From Methylobacterium sp. (lineage in GTDB: Bacteria > Pseudomonadota > Alphaproteobacteria > Rhizobiales > Beijerinckiaceae): a stretch of DNA of 53,358 nucleotides. The translations under genes and the position numbers were made by a program. The stretch's first letter is position 1; the number at the start of each line of letters is the position of its first letter. The stretch lies in NCBI GenBank assembly GCA_013823325.1, contig PNLY01000029.1, forward strand, positions 1 to 53,358, given 5' to 3'. A model generated the notes under the pieces. That model was not told the origin of the DNA, ran no database searches, and worked only from the letters and a program-made list of their open reading frames with translations. This document shows positions 25,816 to 35,525 of this stretch, piece after piece.

Positions 25816-26679
25816 CTATGGTGCCGCGGCTGCCCGGCGGCCGGCGATCCATGCGGCTGTCGCCTCCAGGCGAGCGCGATCGATGCCGGTCGCGATGCCC
25901 CTGGCCTCGAAATGCGCGACCAGCCGCTCGGTCGCGAGATTGCCGGCCGCGCCGGGCGCATAGGGGCAGCCGCCGAGCCCACCGACCGAACCGTCGAAGA
26001 CGCGCAGGCCCAGCTCCCAGGCCGCCGCGACATTGGCGATGGCCCGGCCGGAGGTGTCGTGGAAATGCCCAGCCAGCATCGTCGCTGGCGCTTGTCGCAG
26101 GGCGGCTTCGACCATCGCTGCCGTCCGCTCCGGCGTGCCGCGACCCAGCGTGTCGGACAAGGCGATCTCGTTGCAGCCGAGCGCCAGCAGCTCGGCCGTG
26201 ACCGCCGCCACAGCTTCGGGAGCAATCGGCCCCTCATAGGGGCAGTCGAGCGCGCAGGAGACATAGCCGCGCACCGGCACGCCGGCACGGTCTGCGAGCG
26301 CCATCACCGGCCTGAAGCGCTCGATGCTCTCCATGATCGAGCAATTGGTGTTCTTCCGGCAGAAGCTTTCGGAGGCCGCGGTGAACACGCACAGCGCCTG
26401 GGCCCCGGCGGCAAGTGCTGCCTCGGCGCCTTTCTCATTGGGGACCAGGGCTGAGTAGGTCACGCCCGGCCGGCGGTCGACGCCGCGCATCACCGCGTCA
26501 TGGTCGGCCATCTGCGGCACCCAGCGCGGCGAGACGAAGGCCGTTGCTTCGATGCGGGAAAGCCCGGCATCGGCGAGCTTGCCGATCAGCGCCAGCTTGT
26601 CCGCGGTGGCGATTTCGGCATTCTCGTTCTGCAGGCCGTCGCGGGGCCCAACCTCGACGAGGGTGACGCTGTCGGCCAT
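25816..26679 (-). CDS. mvaB: Hydroxymethylglutaryl-CoA lyase
   Basis: 287 residues, a DRE-TIM metallolyase that splits HMG-CoA into acetyl-CoA and acetoacetate. The sequence shows VEVGPRDGLQNE near 7-18, ASESFCRKNTNCS, LSDTLGRGTP, the metal motif GHFHDTSG, and the HMG-CoA lyase signature SVGGLGGCPYAPGA with the active-site cysteine. It is the last gene of an operon that begins with HMG-CoA reductase and encloses a Liv-type transporter; only 2 bp separate it from livF. Together these steps would take mevalonate to acetoacetate. A leucine-degradation role is possible for the family, but no leucine genes are near. Confidence 0.93.
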   Translation of the reverse strand: MADSVTLVEVGPRDGLQNENAEIATADKLALIGKLADAGLSRIEATAFVSPRWVPQMADHDAVMRGVDRRPGVTYSALVPNEKGAEAALAAGAQALCVFTAASESFCRKNTNCSIMESIERFRPVMALADRAGVPVRGYVSCALDCPYEGPIAPEAVAAVTAELLALGCNEIALSDTLGRGTPERTAAMVEAALRQAPATMLAGHFHDTSGRAIANVAAAWELGLRVFDGSVGGLGGCPYAPGAAGNLATERLVAHFEARGIATGIDRARLEATAAWIAGRRAAAAP

Positions 26680-26681
26680 TG

Positions 26682-27388
<707 letters not shown>

Positions 27389-27392
<4 letters not shown>

Positions 27393-29182
27393 GCGGCGTC
27401 TCCGGTCAGGGCGGCATCGTCGTCGGCGCCGAGATAGGCGGCGATGACCTTCGGGTTCTGCCGGATCGCGTCGGGCCGTCCCTCGGCGATCAGCGCGCCA
27501 TAGTCGAGCACCAGCACATGCTGCGAGATACCCATGACGAGATCCATGTGATGCTCGATCAGCAGCACCGTGACGCCGGCCTGCTGGATGCGCCGTATGA
27601 CCTCGCCGAGCTCATGCGTCTCCTGCGGGTTGAGGCCCGCGGCCGGTTCGTCGAGCAGCAGGAGCTTAGGCTTCGAGGCGAGAGCGCGGGCGATCTCGAG
27701 CCGCCGCTGCAGGCCATAGGGCAGGCTCTTTGCCGGCTCATGGGCGCGGTCGCCGAGACCGAGATCGCGGAGCAGCGCCAGCGCGTCGGCGCGCGCCATG
27801 GCCTCCGCCTGCCGGCTCGACGGCAGGCCAAGCAGCGAGGCGGCAAAGCCGGTCTCGATATGCCGGTGCGCGCCGAGCAAGACGTTGTCGAGCGCCGAGA
27901 GCTCGCCGAACAGCTTGAGATTCTGGAAGGTGCGGGCAATGCCGAGGCAGGCGACGCGATGCGCTGGCCAGCCGGCGATCTCCTGGCCCTCGAAGCGGAT
28001 AGAGCCGTTGCCCGGTGCGACATGGCCGGAGAGCAGGTTGAGCAGTGTCGTCTTGCCGGCGCCGTTCGGGCCGATCAGCGCATGGACTTTGCCGGCTGTG
28101 ATCGCGAAGGAGACGTTGCGCACCGGCACGATGCCGCCATAGGCCTTGTAGAGGTCCTTGACGACGAGGATCTCGCCGCCGGCCGTTGCGGCCGACGTCG
28201 CCGCCAGAGCGCTGTGGCCGGCGACCACGGGCGCAGCCACTTTGCCCTGTCGCCAGCGCGCAGCGAAGCCGGAGACGGCACCGGCGATGCCGTTCGGCAT
28301 CAGGTAGAGCGAGAACAGCAGCAGCGCGCCATAGGTGAAGTGCTGCAGCGCCGGCCAGCGCGCCAGCCAGGCATCGAGCAGCGTCAGGATCACGGCGCCG
28401 AACAGCGGCCCGTAGAGCGAGCCCGAGCCGCCGAAGATCACCACGACCAGCAGGAAGATCGACAGGTTGAAGGTGATGAAGTCGGAGTTGAAATACTGGT
28501 TCTGCTGCGCGACCACGGCGCCGGCGAGCGCGCAAGTCACAGCCGAGATCACGAAGGCTAGCGTCTTGGCCCGCACCACGGAGATGCCGACCGACTGCGC
28601 CGCCGGCTCGGCCATCTGCACCGCGAGGAAGGCCCGCCCATAGCGGCCGGCGAGCAGCGAGCGCAGCATCAGATGGGTCGCGATGCAGAGCGCGCCGACG
28701 AACCAGACCCAGTGCAGGTTGGTGAAGCTGACGCCGGCTATGGATGGCGCGTTGATGCCGTAGAAGCCGGCCTGGCCCTTGAAGATGTCGGTCCATTCCG
28801 TGACGATCTTCTCGACGACGATGCCGAAGCCGATCGTCACCATGGCAAGGCTCGGCCCCGAGACACGGACCGACGGCATGGCGATGACGAGGCCGAAGAT
28901 CGCGCCGAAGCCGCAGGCCAAGAGCAGCGACAGCCAGGGCGAGAGGCCCCATTCGATATTGGCGATCGCCGCGGTATAGGCGCCGACGGCGAAGAGCCCG
29001 GCATGGCCCAGCGATTTCTGGCCGGCATAGCCGACGAGCACGTTGAGGCCCGCGGCAGCGAGATAGTTCACCCCGATCGTGAACAGGATCTGGAGGTAGA
29101 AGTCGTTCAGGCCGAACAGGGGCACGAGCGCCAGCGCTGCTGCCAGCACCGCCAGCCCGATGGCGTGGGCGAGCGCCGGCAT
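27389..29182 (-). CDS. LivM-LivG fusion: HAAT-type permease joined to ATPase
   Basis: One uninterrupted 597-residue frame. Residues 1-310 are a LivM permease with eight or more hydrophobic segments (GYAGQKSLGHAGLFAVGAYT, and the loop VVRAKTLAFVISAVTCALAG). Residues 311-336 are an alanine-rich linker. Residues 337-597 are a LivG ATPase with Walker A GPNGAGKTT near 371, GIARTFQNLKLF, SLPYGLQRRLEIARAL and LLLLDEPAAGLNP. Such fusions exist in alphaproteobacteria, while the second Liv system in this window has separate genes. The ATG at 29182 shares one base with the livH stop (TGATG). The frame also opens further upstream, antisense-free but within livH, which is spurious. Confidence 0.93.
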
Positions 29183-30099
29183 CAGATCTTCTCCACGCTG
29201 CGCGCGCCCATCAGCCCGCTCGGGCGGACGACGAGGACGATGATGATCAGCAGGAAGATGGTGATCTCGCGCATCTCGGCGCGCCAGAGCCCGACCAGCG
29301 CCTCGACGATCCCGAGCAGGAAGCCACCGAGCATGCAGCCGCGCGGGCTGGTCAGGCCGCCGACGATCGCGGCCGAGAAGGCCTTCAGCGCGATGCCGAG
29401 GCCGATGAAGACCGAGGCCGTTGTGATCGGCGCGATCAGGATGCCGGCGAGCCCGGCCAGCGCCGAGGAGATGACGAAGGCGAGAATGACGATCGTCTCG
29501 ACATTGATGCCGACGATGGCCGCCGCCTGTGGGTTGAAGGCGACCGCGCGCAGCGCCTTGCCGAAGCGGGTCTTGCGCAGGACGATGTCGAGCAGGGCCA
29601 TGACGGCGACTGCGACGACAGCGATCAGCACCTCCTGCGGCCGGATGCCGGCGCCGGCGATGCGCCAGACCTCGGAGCCGAGCGGCGACGGCACCGCGAT
29701 CGAGGCCGGGCCCCAGATCGCCAGTGCGGTGTTCTGCATGATGATGCCGAAACCGATCGTGCTCAGCACCCAGTTCAGGCCGCCGGCGCCGACGAAGGGC
29801 TTGATCGCGCAATAGTAGAGCGCGATGCCGATGGCGCCGACCACGACCACGCTGGCTATTGTCGCCAGCACATAGGCGCTCATCGTCATCTCGGCCTGGG
29901 TGAGGTTGCCGAAATGCGGCTTGCCCGCCGCCAGCAGCAGCAGGGAGACGCCGACCAGGCTGCCCGGCACGAGGAAGGCGCCCTGGCCGAAATTGAAGGT
30001 CTTGGTCGTGGCGTAGGTGATGTTGAAGCCGAGCGCGATCAGTCCGTAGATCGCGCCCAGCGCCAGACCGCTGGCCAGAGCCTGAAGGAATGCCGTCAT
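29182..30099 (-). CDS. livH: Branched-chain-type ABC transporter permease (LivH)
   Basis: 305 residues from ATG 30099, chosen for its GGAGAG site and normal LivH N-terminus (LQALASGLALGAIYGLIALG, TTKTFNFGQGAF). About eight membrane helices are visible, with the EAA-like loop TRFGKALRAVAFNPQAAAIV near 180-205 and LTSPRGCMLGGFLLGIVEAL near the end. It forms the channel with the LivM half of the fusion protein. A 209-bp gap with a repeat element separates it from the binding protein gene. Confidence 0.93.
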   Translation of the reverse strand: MTAFLQALASGLALGAIYGLIALGFNITYATTKTFNFGQGAFLVPGSLVGVSLLLLAAGKPHFGNLTQAEMTMSAYVLATIASVVVVGAIGIALYYCAIKPFVGAGGLNWVLSTIGFGIIMQNTALAIWGPASIAVPSPLGSEVWRIAGAGIRPQEVLIAVVAVAVMALLDIVLRKTRFGKALRAVAFNPQAAAIVGINVETIVILAFVISSALAGLAGILIAPITTASVFIGLGIALKAFSAAIVGGLTSPRGCMLGGFLLGIVEALVGLWRAEMREITIFLLIIIVLVVRPSGLMGARSVEKI

Positions 30100-30189
30100 C
30101 GTCTCTCCGCCACGACCCAGGTCGTTTGCGCCATCATTCTGAACAGCCAGTGCGTGACCGCCACCCGCCAATCCGTTTCCACTCGCACG

Positions 30190-30288
30190 CCGTCATGCTC
30201 GCCCTTGTGGCGAGCATCCACGCCTTGACCACCGCATGCGATCAGTGAAGCGAAGACGTGGATGGTCGGGACAAGCCGACCATGACGG
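30190..30288. repeat. Nested palindromic intergenic repeat (REP/BIME-like)
   Basis: A 99-bp block with three nested or adjacent dyads. CCGTCATG at its start pairs with CATGACGG at its end. ATGCTCGCC and GGCGAGCAT form a 9-bp hairpin with a 5-base loop. CATCCACGCCTT nearly matches the complement of AAGACGTGGATG, and TGGTCGG/CCGACCA form a second hairpin. The pattern resembles repeats common in Bradyrhizobium/Bosea intergenic regions (from memory). It sits between the binding protein and livH genes. Confidence 0.75.
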
Positions 30289-30308
30289 AGGAGGTTCGCC
30301 GCAGAGGC

Positions 30309-31511
30309 TCAGCGCTTCAGGTCGGCCGCCGTCAGGCCCTTGACCACGGCGTCGTCCAGCTTGACCACGCGGCCGTCCTTCCACTGCGCGAGGTGGAAGT
30401 CGGCGACGCCGAGCGCCTCGTGCTGCTCCTTGCTGAAGGGCTTCTCGTAGGTCTTGATGATGCCCTGCACCGCGCCGAGGTTTTCCAGCGCAGCCTGCAG
30501 CTTCGGCCCCTCGGTGCCGCCAGCCTGCTTGATCGCGGCGGCGATCAGCATCACCGCGTCATAGCCCTGCGCGGCCGAGACGAAAGCCGGCATGTTCGGG
30601 TGCTTGGCGACGAGGCGCTTGTGCAGCGCCGCGGCGCGGTCGCTGGCGTCTTCCGTCGTCGAGGCCGCGAAGATGGTCTTCTCGGCGAGCTTGGGCCCGG
30701 CGATGTTGACCAGCGGCGTGTTGATCGAGCCCCAGGTCGAGAGCAGGCCGGGATAATAGTCCATCTTCTCCATGCTCTTCAGCACCTGCGCAGTCGCGTC
30801 CGCCAGCGAGCCGGTGATGATCATGTCGGCGCCGGCCGCCTTCAGCTTGGCGAGCTGCGAGGTCATGTCGGTGTCCTTCGGCCCGAACTTCTCGATGCCG
30901 ACCGGCTTGATGCCGTGCAGGGTCAGGATCTCCTGCAGATCCTTGGTCGCCGCCTGGCCGTAGCCGGTGGTGTCGGCGATGATCGCGATGTTCTTGGACT
31001 TGGACGCCTTGACTGCATAGGCGGCGAGCAGAGCGAGCTGCTCGCGATCGACCATCGAGACCCGGAAGATGTAGTTCTGCGGCTCCTTGGCGTAGCGGGC
31101 GGTGATGTCGGTCGCGGTCGCAACATGCGAGATCACCGGCACCTTCTTCTGCTGCGGGATGTGCAGCCAGGCCAGCGCATTGCCCGAGTTGGTCGGGCCG
31201 ACAACCGCCGCGACCTTCTCGTTGTCGATCAGCTCGTTCATGTTCTGGATCGACTTCGGCGGCGCGCCGGCATCGTCTCTGACGACGCCGACGATCTTGC
31301 GCCCGAGCACACCGCCCTGGGCGTTGAGATCATCGATCGCAGCCTGGAAGCCGTAGAGGCCAGAGAGGCCGAGTTCGGCCGCTCCGGAGGCCGACTGGTC
31401 GGCATTATAGCCGATCTTGATCTCGTTCTGCGCGAAAGCCGGCAGCGACAGCGCCATGCCGGTCGAGACCAGCAGGGCACTGAGCGTGCGGCGGGTAAGG
31501 CGATTGTCCAT
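30309..31511 (-). CDS. HAAT-type ABC transporter periplasmic binding protein (LivK-like)
   Basis: 400 residues from ATG 31511. The start is set by the signal peptide, in which two arginines (LTRRTLSALL) precede a hydrophobic stretch ending at AFAQN near residue 28. The mature part starts IKIGYNADQSASGAAELGLSG, the usual LivK-like fold, with AVVGPTNSGNALAW and YDAVMLIAAAIKQAGG later. It delivers a small solute to the LivH/LivMG/LivF complex. It lies directly after mvaA (73 bp) in the same operon, so mevalonate or a related acid is the proposed ligand. Confidence 0.92.
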   Translation of the reverse strand: MDNRLTRRTLSALLVSTGMALSLPAFAQNEIKIGYNADQSASGAAELGLSGLYGFQAAIDDLNAQGGVLGRKIVGVVRDDAGAPPKSIQNMNELIDNEKVAAVVGPTNSGNALAWLHIPQQKKVPVISHVATATDITARYAKEPQNYIFRVSMVDREQLALLAAYAVKASKSKNIAIIADTTGYGQAATKDLQEILTLHGIKPVGIEKFGPKDTDMTSQLAKLKAAGADMIITGSLADATAQVLKSMEKMDYYPGLLSTWGSINTPLVNIAGPKLAEKTIFAASTTEDASDRAAALHKRLVAKHPNMPAFVSAAQGYDAVMLIAAAIKQAGGTEGPKLQAALENLGAVQGIIKTYEKPFSKEQHEALGVADFHLAQWKDGRVVKLDDAVVKGLTAADLKR

Positions 31512-31584
31512 GAACGTTCCTCCGGTTGTCGTCCGCTTGCTGCGGTTCTGTGGTGAGTGCTGAAAGAAAGAATGAAGCGCGGGC

Positions 31585-32904
31585 TCAGCCCTTGCGCCGC
31601 TGCGCCAGAAGCTCGCGCGCCCGGTCGACGCGGACATCGTGAGTGCGGGCGAGCTCGGCGGCGATAGCCTCGATCTCGGCGCCCTCGGCCCCGGCGACGA
31701 TGGCGATGTTGCGGGCATGCAGGGCCATATGGCCGCGCTGGATGCCTTCGGTCGCCAGCGCCCTGAGCGCCGCCATGTTCTGGGCGAGCCCGACCGCGAC
31801 GGTGACCTCGGCCAGCTCCTGCGCGCTGGTGACGCCGAGCAGCCGCAGCGCCCATTGCGCCAGCGGATGGGTCTTGGTCGCGCCGCCGACCAGGCCGAGC
31901 GCCATCGGCATCTCGATCGAGCCGACGAGATTGCCGTCGCGATCCTCCTCCCAGGTCGTCAGCGAGGTGTAGCGCCCGCTGCGGGCGGCATAGGCATGGG
32001 CGCCAGCCTCGATCGCGCGCCAGTCATTGCCGGTCGCGACCACCACTGGGTCGATGCCGTTCATGATGCCCTTGTTGTGGGTGGTGGCGCGATAGGGGTC
32101 GATCGCGGCGAAGGTATAGGCGTCGAGCATGCCGTCGATCATGCGCCGGCCGGAGAATTCCTTGGTCGCCAGTGCCGCCTCGGGGATGGTGACGCTGGCA
32201 CGCGCCAGCCGGAGATCGGCGAGGTTCGAGAGGATGCGCAGGCGCACCGTCCCGCCGGTGATACGCTCGACGATCGGTGCCACCGTCTCGGCCATGGTGT
32301 TGACGGTGTTGGCGCCCATCGCGTCGCGGACGTCGACGAGCAGATGCATGACGACGATCGGGCCGCGCGGCGTCTGCGGGAAGACATGGACCTCGATGCC
32401 CTGGCAGCCGCCGCCGAGTGAGACCAGCACCTTGTCCTTGGCATTGGCGGCGGCGACGATCTCGGCCTGAGCCGCCAGCAGCTTGTGGCGCGCGCCCTCG
32501 GGATCACTGAGCCCGAGCAGCTGGACCTGCGCCCGCATGATCGGCCGGTCGCTTGAGGTGCGGAAACCTCCGGAGCCGCGGGCGATCCGCGCCATATAGG
32601 AGGCGGCGGCGACGACGGAGGGCTCCTCCACCGCCATCGGGATCAGGTAATCCTTGCCGTTGACGGTGAAGTTGGTGGCGATGCCGAGCGGCAGTTCGAA
32701 GGTGCCGACGACGTTCTCGATCATGCCGTTGGCGAGAGTGAGCGGCAGTCCGCCCGGCTGTGCCAGCAAGGCGCGGTCGGCGTCGGCGAGCCCGGCCGCT
32801 GCGACGGCCTGCTCCAGCCGCTCGGCGCAGCTCAGATTGCGGTAGTTCTCGATGCGCGAGTTCACCTCACGCCCGGCAGCGCTGCGCGCCTCGGCCGTCA
32901 CCAT
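31585..32904 (-). CDS. mvaA: Class II (degradative) HMG-CoA reductase
   Basis: 439 residues from ATG 32904, preceded by GGGGAGGA. Close in length and motifs to Pseudomonas mevalonii HMG-CoA reductase, a soluble class II enzyme that oxidises mevalonate to HMG-CoA with NAD+. Catalytic elements are visible: the glutamate in [12 protein letters not shown], the nucleotide motif [11 protein letters not shown], the lysine in [11 protein letters not shown] with the aspartate following, and the late histidine in [11 protein letters not shown]. No membrane segment is present. First gene of an operon ending with HMG-CoA lyase; no mevalonate kinase or other isoprenoid gene is near, so a catabolic direction is preferred. 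Divergent MocR regulator upstream. Confidence 0.93.
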   Translation of the reverse strand: MVTAEARSAAGREVNSRIENYRNLSCAERLEQAVAAAGLADADRALLAQPGGLPLTLANGMIENVVGTFELPLGIATNFTVNGKDYLIPMAVEEPSVVAAASYMARIARGSGGFRTSSDRPIMRAQVQLLGLSDPEGARHKLLAAQAEIVAAANAKDKVLVSLGGGCQGIEVHVFPQTPRGPIVVMHLLVDVRDAMGANTVNTMAETVAPIVERITGGTVRLRILSNLADLRLARASVTIPEAALATKEFSGRRMIDGMLDAYTFAAIDPYRATTHNKGIMNGIDPVVVATGNDWRAIEAGAHAYAARSGRYTSLTTWEEDRDGNLVGSIEMPMALGLVGGATKTHPLAQWALRLLGVTSAQELAEVTVAVGLAQNMAALRALATEGIQRGHMALHARNIAIVAGAEGAEIEAIAAELARTHDVRVDRARELLAQRRKG

Positions 32905-33026
32905 GTCGTGTCCTCCCCAGCCGGGGTTCTTATGCGCCAAGCAATGGGCATCAGCGCTTCTTCGGTTGACAAGCTCGGACAATCGCCGGAGAGCGGCAAG
33001 GCACAATTTCCACAATGTCCCATTCT

Positions 33027-33052
33027 CTGTACCAGTGGATTGACTGGTACAG
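33027..33052. promoter_or_regulatory. 10+10 bp perfect inverted repeat, probable MocR operator
   Basis: CTGTACCAGT (33027-33036) and ACTGGTACAG (33043-33052) are exact complements separated by 6 bp. They lie in the 160-bp region between mvaA and the divergent mocR gene, 12 bp before the preferred mocR start. This is the strongest dyad in the intergenic region and fits control of both genes. Confidence 0.7.
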
Positions 33053-33064
33053 ATGCGAGGCTTG

Positions 33065-34474
33065 ATGGACGAGCAGGCCGACAGCAACCGCACCAGCGTA
33101 ATCGTCGCTCGGATCGGCCGGATGATCGACGAGGGGCTGCTCCAGCCCGGCCGGCGCATGGCCTCGCTGCGGCTGGCGGCCGGTGAATACGGCGTCTCCA
33201 AGAACACCATGGTCGAGGTCTATGACCGGCTCGTCGCCAGCGGCCGGCTCGAGGCCCGCCGTGGCGCCGGCTTCTATGTCCGCGCCCCCGGGCAGCGGCC
33301 GAGCGAGGCGCCGCCGCCGCATATGAGCGAGGCGATCGACATCGTCTCGCTGCTGCGCGAACAGCTCTGCCAGGTCCATCCCGTCCGCGTCGGCGACGGC
33401 CGCCCGCCGCGCTCCTGGATGGAGGATTCCGAGCTCGGGCGGCATTTGCGCGTCCGCAGCGGCAAGGGCGACCTGCCGATCGAGCACGGCTATGGCGATC
33501 CGGTCGGCTATGCCCCCTTGCGCGCCCAGATCGGGCTGATGCTGGCCGAGCGCTCGATCCAGGTCTCGCCGGCGCAGATCCTGCTGACCTTCGGCGCCAA
33601 TCACGCGCTCGACCTGATCATCCGCCAGTTGCTGCAGCCCGGCGACACGGTGCTGGTCGACAGCCCCGGCTATTACCCGCTCTTCGGCAAGCTGAAGCTC
33701 GCCCGCATCGAGATGGCCGGCGTCAGGCGGTTGCCGGACGGGCCGGACCTCGACGATCTCGCCATGCAGATCGCGCGGCATCGGCCGAAGGTGTTCTTCA
33801 CCCAGTCGCTGGCGCACAACCCGACCGGCGGCTCGATCGCCCTGCCGATCGCCCACCGCCTGCTGCAGCTCGCCGCCCAGCACGATCTCGTCATCGTCGA
33901 GGACGATCCCTTCGCCGACGTGATGCCGGCCAGTGCTCCGAGGCTCGCCGCCCTCGATCAGCTTGAGCGCGTGATCTATCTCGGCACCTTCTCCAAGACG
34001 CTCTCGGCGAGCCTTCGCATCGGCTATGTCGCCGCGAGCCCGGCGCTGGCCCGCTCGCTCGGCGACATGAAGATGCTCACCGTGGTCAACTCCTCCGGCT
34101 ATCTGGAGCGGCTGGTCAGCGACCTGATCGCCAGCGGCCAGTATCGCCATCATCTCAAGCGCCTGAAGGAGCGGATCGGCAAGGCGACCCGCAGCGCCTT
34201 TGGCGGCCTGGAACGCCTCGGCCTGCCGGTCTTCTCGCGCCAGGGCGGCGGCTACTATCTCTGGGTCGGCCTGCCGCCGGGGCTCGACGACCTCGCGCTG
34301 GCGCGACGTGCCTCGGAGCAGGGCATCTTCATTGCGCCCGGCACGGTCTTCATGCCCGAGCGGCACCAGCCCGACGGCGACGAACGGACCACCGGCATGC
34401 GGATCAACGTCGCCTATGCCGACGACCCCGCCTTCATGGCCTTCCTCCAGGCCGAGCTGGCGAGCGCCTCCTAG
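33065..34474 (+). CDS. MocR-type transcriptional regulator (GntR wHTH plus aminotransferase domain)
   Basis: 469 residues from ATG 33065, preceded by GAGG; an ATG at 33053 abuts the operator and lacks a ribosome binding site. The winged helix covers about 8-75 ([20 protein letters not shown]). The aminotransferase-like domain follows with [32 protein letters not shown] and the PLP lysine K311 in [15 protein letters not shown]. It is divergent from the mevalonate operon and is its likely regulator. That is odd for a PLP-binding sensor, since mevalonate has no amino group; the true effector might be an amino compound or the domain may have lost PLP sensing. Confidence 0.9.
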   Translation: MDEQADSNRTSVIVARIGRMIDEGLLQPGRRMASLRLAAGEYGVSKNTMVEVYDRLVASGRLEARRGAGFYVRAPGQRPSEAPPPHMSEAIDIVSLLREQLCQVHPVRVGDGRPPRSWMEDSELGRHLRVRSGKGDLPIEHGYGDPVGYAPLRAQIGLMLAERSIQVSPAQILLTFGANHALDLIIRQLLQPGDTVLVDSPGYYPLFGKLKLARIEMAGVRRLPDGPDLDDLAMQIARHRPKVFFTQSLAHNPTGGSIALPIAHRLLQLAAQHDLVIVEDDPFADVMPASAPRLAALDQLERVIYLGTFSKTLSASLRIGYVAASPALARSLGDMKMLTVVNSSGYLERLVSDLIASGQYRHHLKRLKERIGKATRSAFGGLERLGLPVFSRQGGGYYLWVGLPPGLDDLALARRASEQGIFIAPGTVFMPERHQPDGDERTTGMRINVAYADDPAFMAFLQAELASAS

Positions 34475-34500
34475 CAGTTGGAGCTTTGGCGACGCCGAAC

Positions 34501-35409
34501 TCAGTCGATGTCGGCCGGCGTCAGGCGTCGGACATGGCGGCGCAGCACGGTCTCGAACGTCGCCAGCGCCGGCGAGATCGAGCGGCCGCTCGGCCGGATC
34601 AGGACGATGTCGCGTGCGATCGCCGGATTCGCCAAAGGCCGGGCGAGGACCCGGCGATGCGGCGCCGCTGCTCGCGCATAGGTCGGCAGCACGGCGACGC
34701 CGAGACGCGCCTCGACCAAAGCGAGCGCGGTGGTGATCTGCGAGACTTCATAGGCCGGGACGAGCGGGATGCCGACGGTCTCATAGGCGACCTCGACCAG
34801 GAGCCGGATGCCGCTGTCGCGCGTCAGCGTGATCAGCGGCTCGTTCTGCAGCGCGCGCCAGTCGACGCTCGTATCGGCGAAGCGGCTGCCGGGACTGCAG
34901 AACAGCATCAGCTGGTCGCGTGCCATCGGGATGCGCTCGATGCCGTCCTCGACGGCGGCGAAGGTTCCGAGGCCGCAATCGACCCGGTTCGTCCTGACGG
35001 CCTCGATGATCGTGTCGGTGCGCGCGTCGAGCACGGCGACCTGCACCCCGGGAAAGCGCTCGCGCATCTCCGCGATCGCCTCGGGCAGGATCGCCGCCGC
35101 CAGCAAGGGCGGGGCGGCGACGGTGATCCGGCCGCGCCGGCGCTCGGCGAGGTCGTTGGCATTCTGGATGGCAAGGTCGAGGTCGTGGACGATCTTGGCC
35201 GAGGCGCCCTGGAACTCCCGGCCGCCCTCGGTCAATTCGACCCGGCGCGTGGTGCGGTCGAACAGGCGGATGCCAAGCTCGTGCTCCAGCTCGCGCACCA
35301 ATTGGGACAGCGCCGGCTGCGCCATGTGCAGGCGCTGGGCTGCCTTGGTGAAGGTGCCGAGCTCGGCGACGGCGAGGAAGGCCTGGATCTGTCGGAGCGT
35401 GACTGCCAT
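34501..35409 (-). CDS. LysR-family transcriptional regulator
   Basis: 302 residues, normal LysR length. The N-terminus has LRQIQAFLAVAELGTFTKAA then LHMAQPALSQLVRELEHELG, and the effector domain begins at GRITVAAPPLLAAAILP. It resembles the CynR/CbbR/GltC-like branch more than the GcvA-like regulators elsewhere in the window. It is divergent from the aldehyde dehydrogenase operon and is probably its activator. No clear ribosome binding site precedes the ATG. Repeated CTGAATTC elements lie in the shared promoter region. Confidence 0.9.
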   Translation of the reverse strand: MAVTLRQIQAFLAVAELGTFTKAAQRLHMAQPALSQLVRELEHELGIRLFDRTTRRVELTEGGREFQGASAKIVHDLDLAIQNANDLAERRRGRITVAAPPLLAAAILPEAIAEMRERFPGVQVAVLDARTDTIIEAVRTNRVDCGLGTFAAVEDGIERIPMARDQLMLFCSPGSRFADTSVDWRALQNEPLITLTRDSGIRLLVEVAYETVGIPLVPAYEVSQITTALALVEARLGVAVLPTYARAAAPHRRVLARPLANPAIARDIVLIRPSGRSISPALATFETVLRRHVRRLTPADID

Positions 35410-35429
35410 GGCGATTTATAGACGTATCA

Positions 35430-35457
35430 TCTGAATTCAGACAAATAAGCTGAATTC
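35430..35457. promoter_or_regulatory. Palindrome and repeated CTGAATTC boxes, candidate LysR site
   Basis: TCTGAATTCAGA (35430-35441) is a perfect 12-bp palindrome, and CTGAATTC recurs at 35450-35457, 19 bp from the first copy. Both are in the 116-bp divergent region between lysR and the aldehyde dehydrogenase gene. LysR proteins often occupy two such boxes about two helical turns apart. Confidence 0.5.
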
Positions 35458-35525
35458 CATATGGTCATGGCCGCAGCCATCATGCCTCGACATCGCGCCG
35501 CTGGCCGCTCCGTTCGAGGCTTTTC

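Noticed and set aside
29182..29812. N-terminal extension of the LivM-LivG fusion
   Set aside because: It reads livH out of frame and has no membrane or ATPase character. ATG 29182 gives a standard LivM N-terminus and a TGATG junction.
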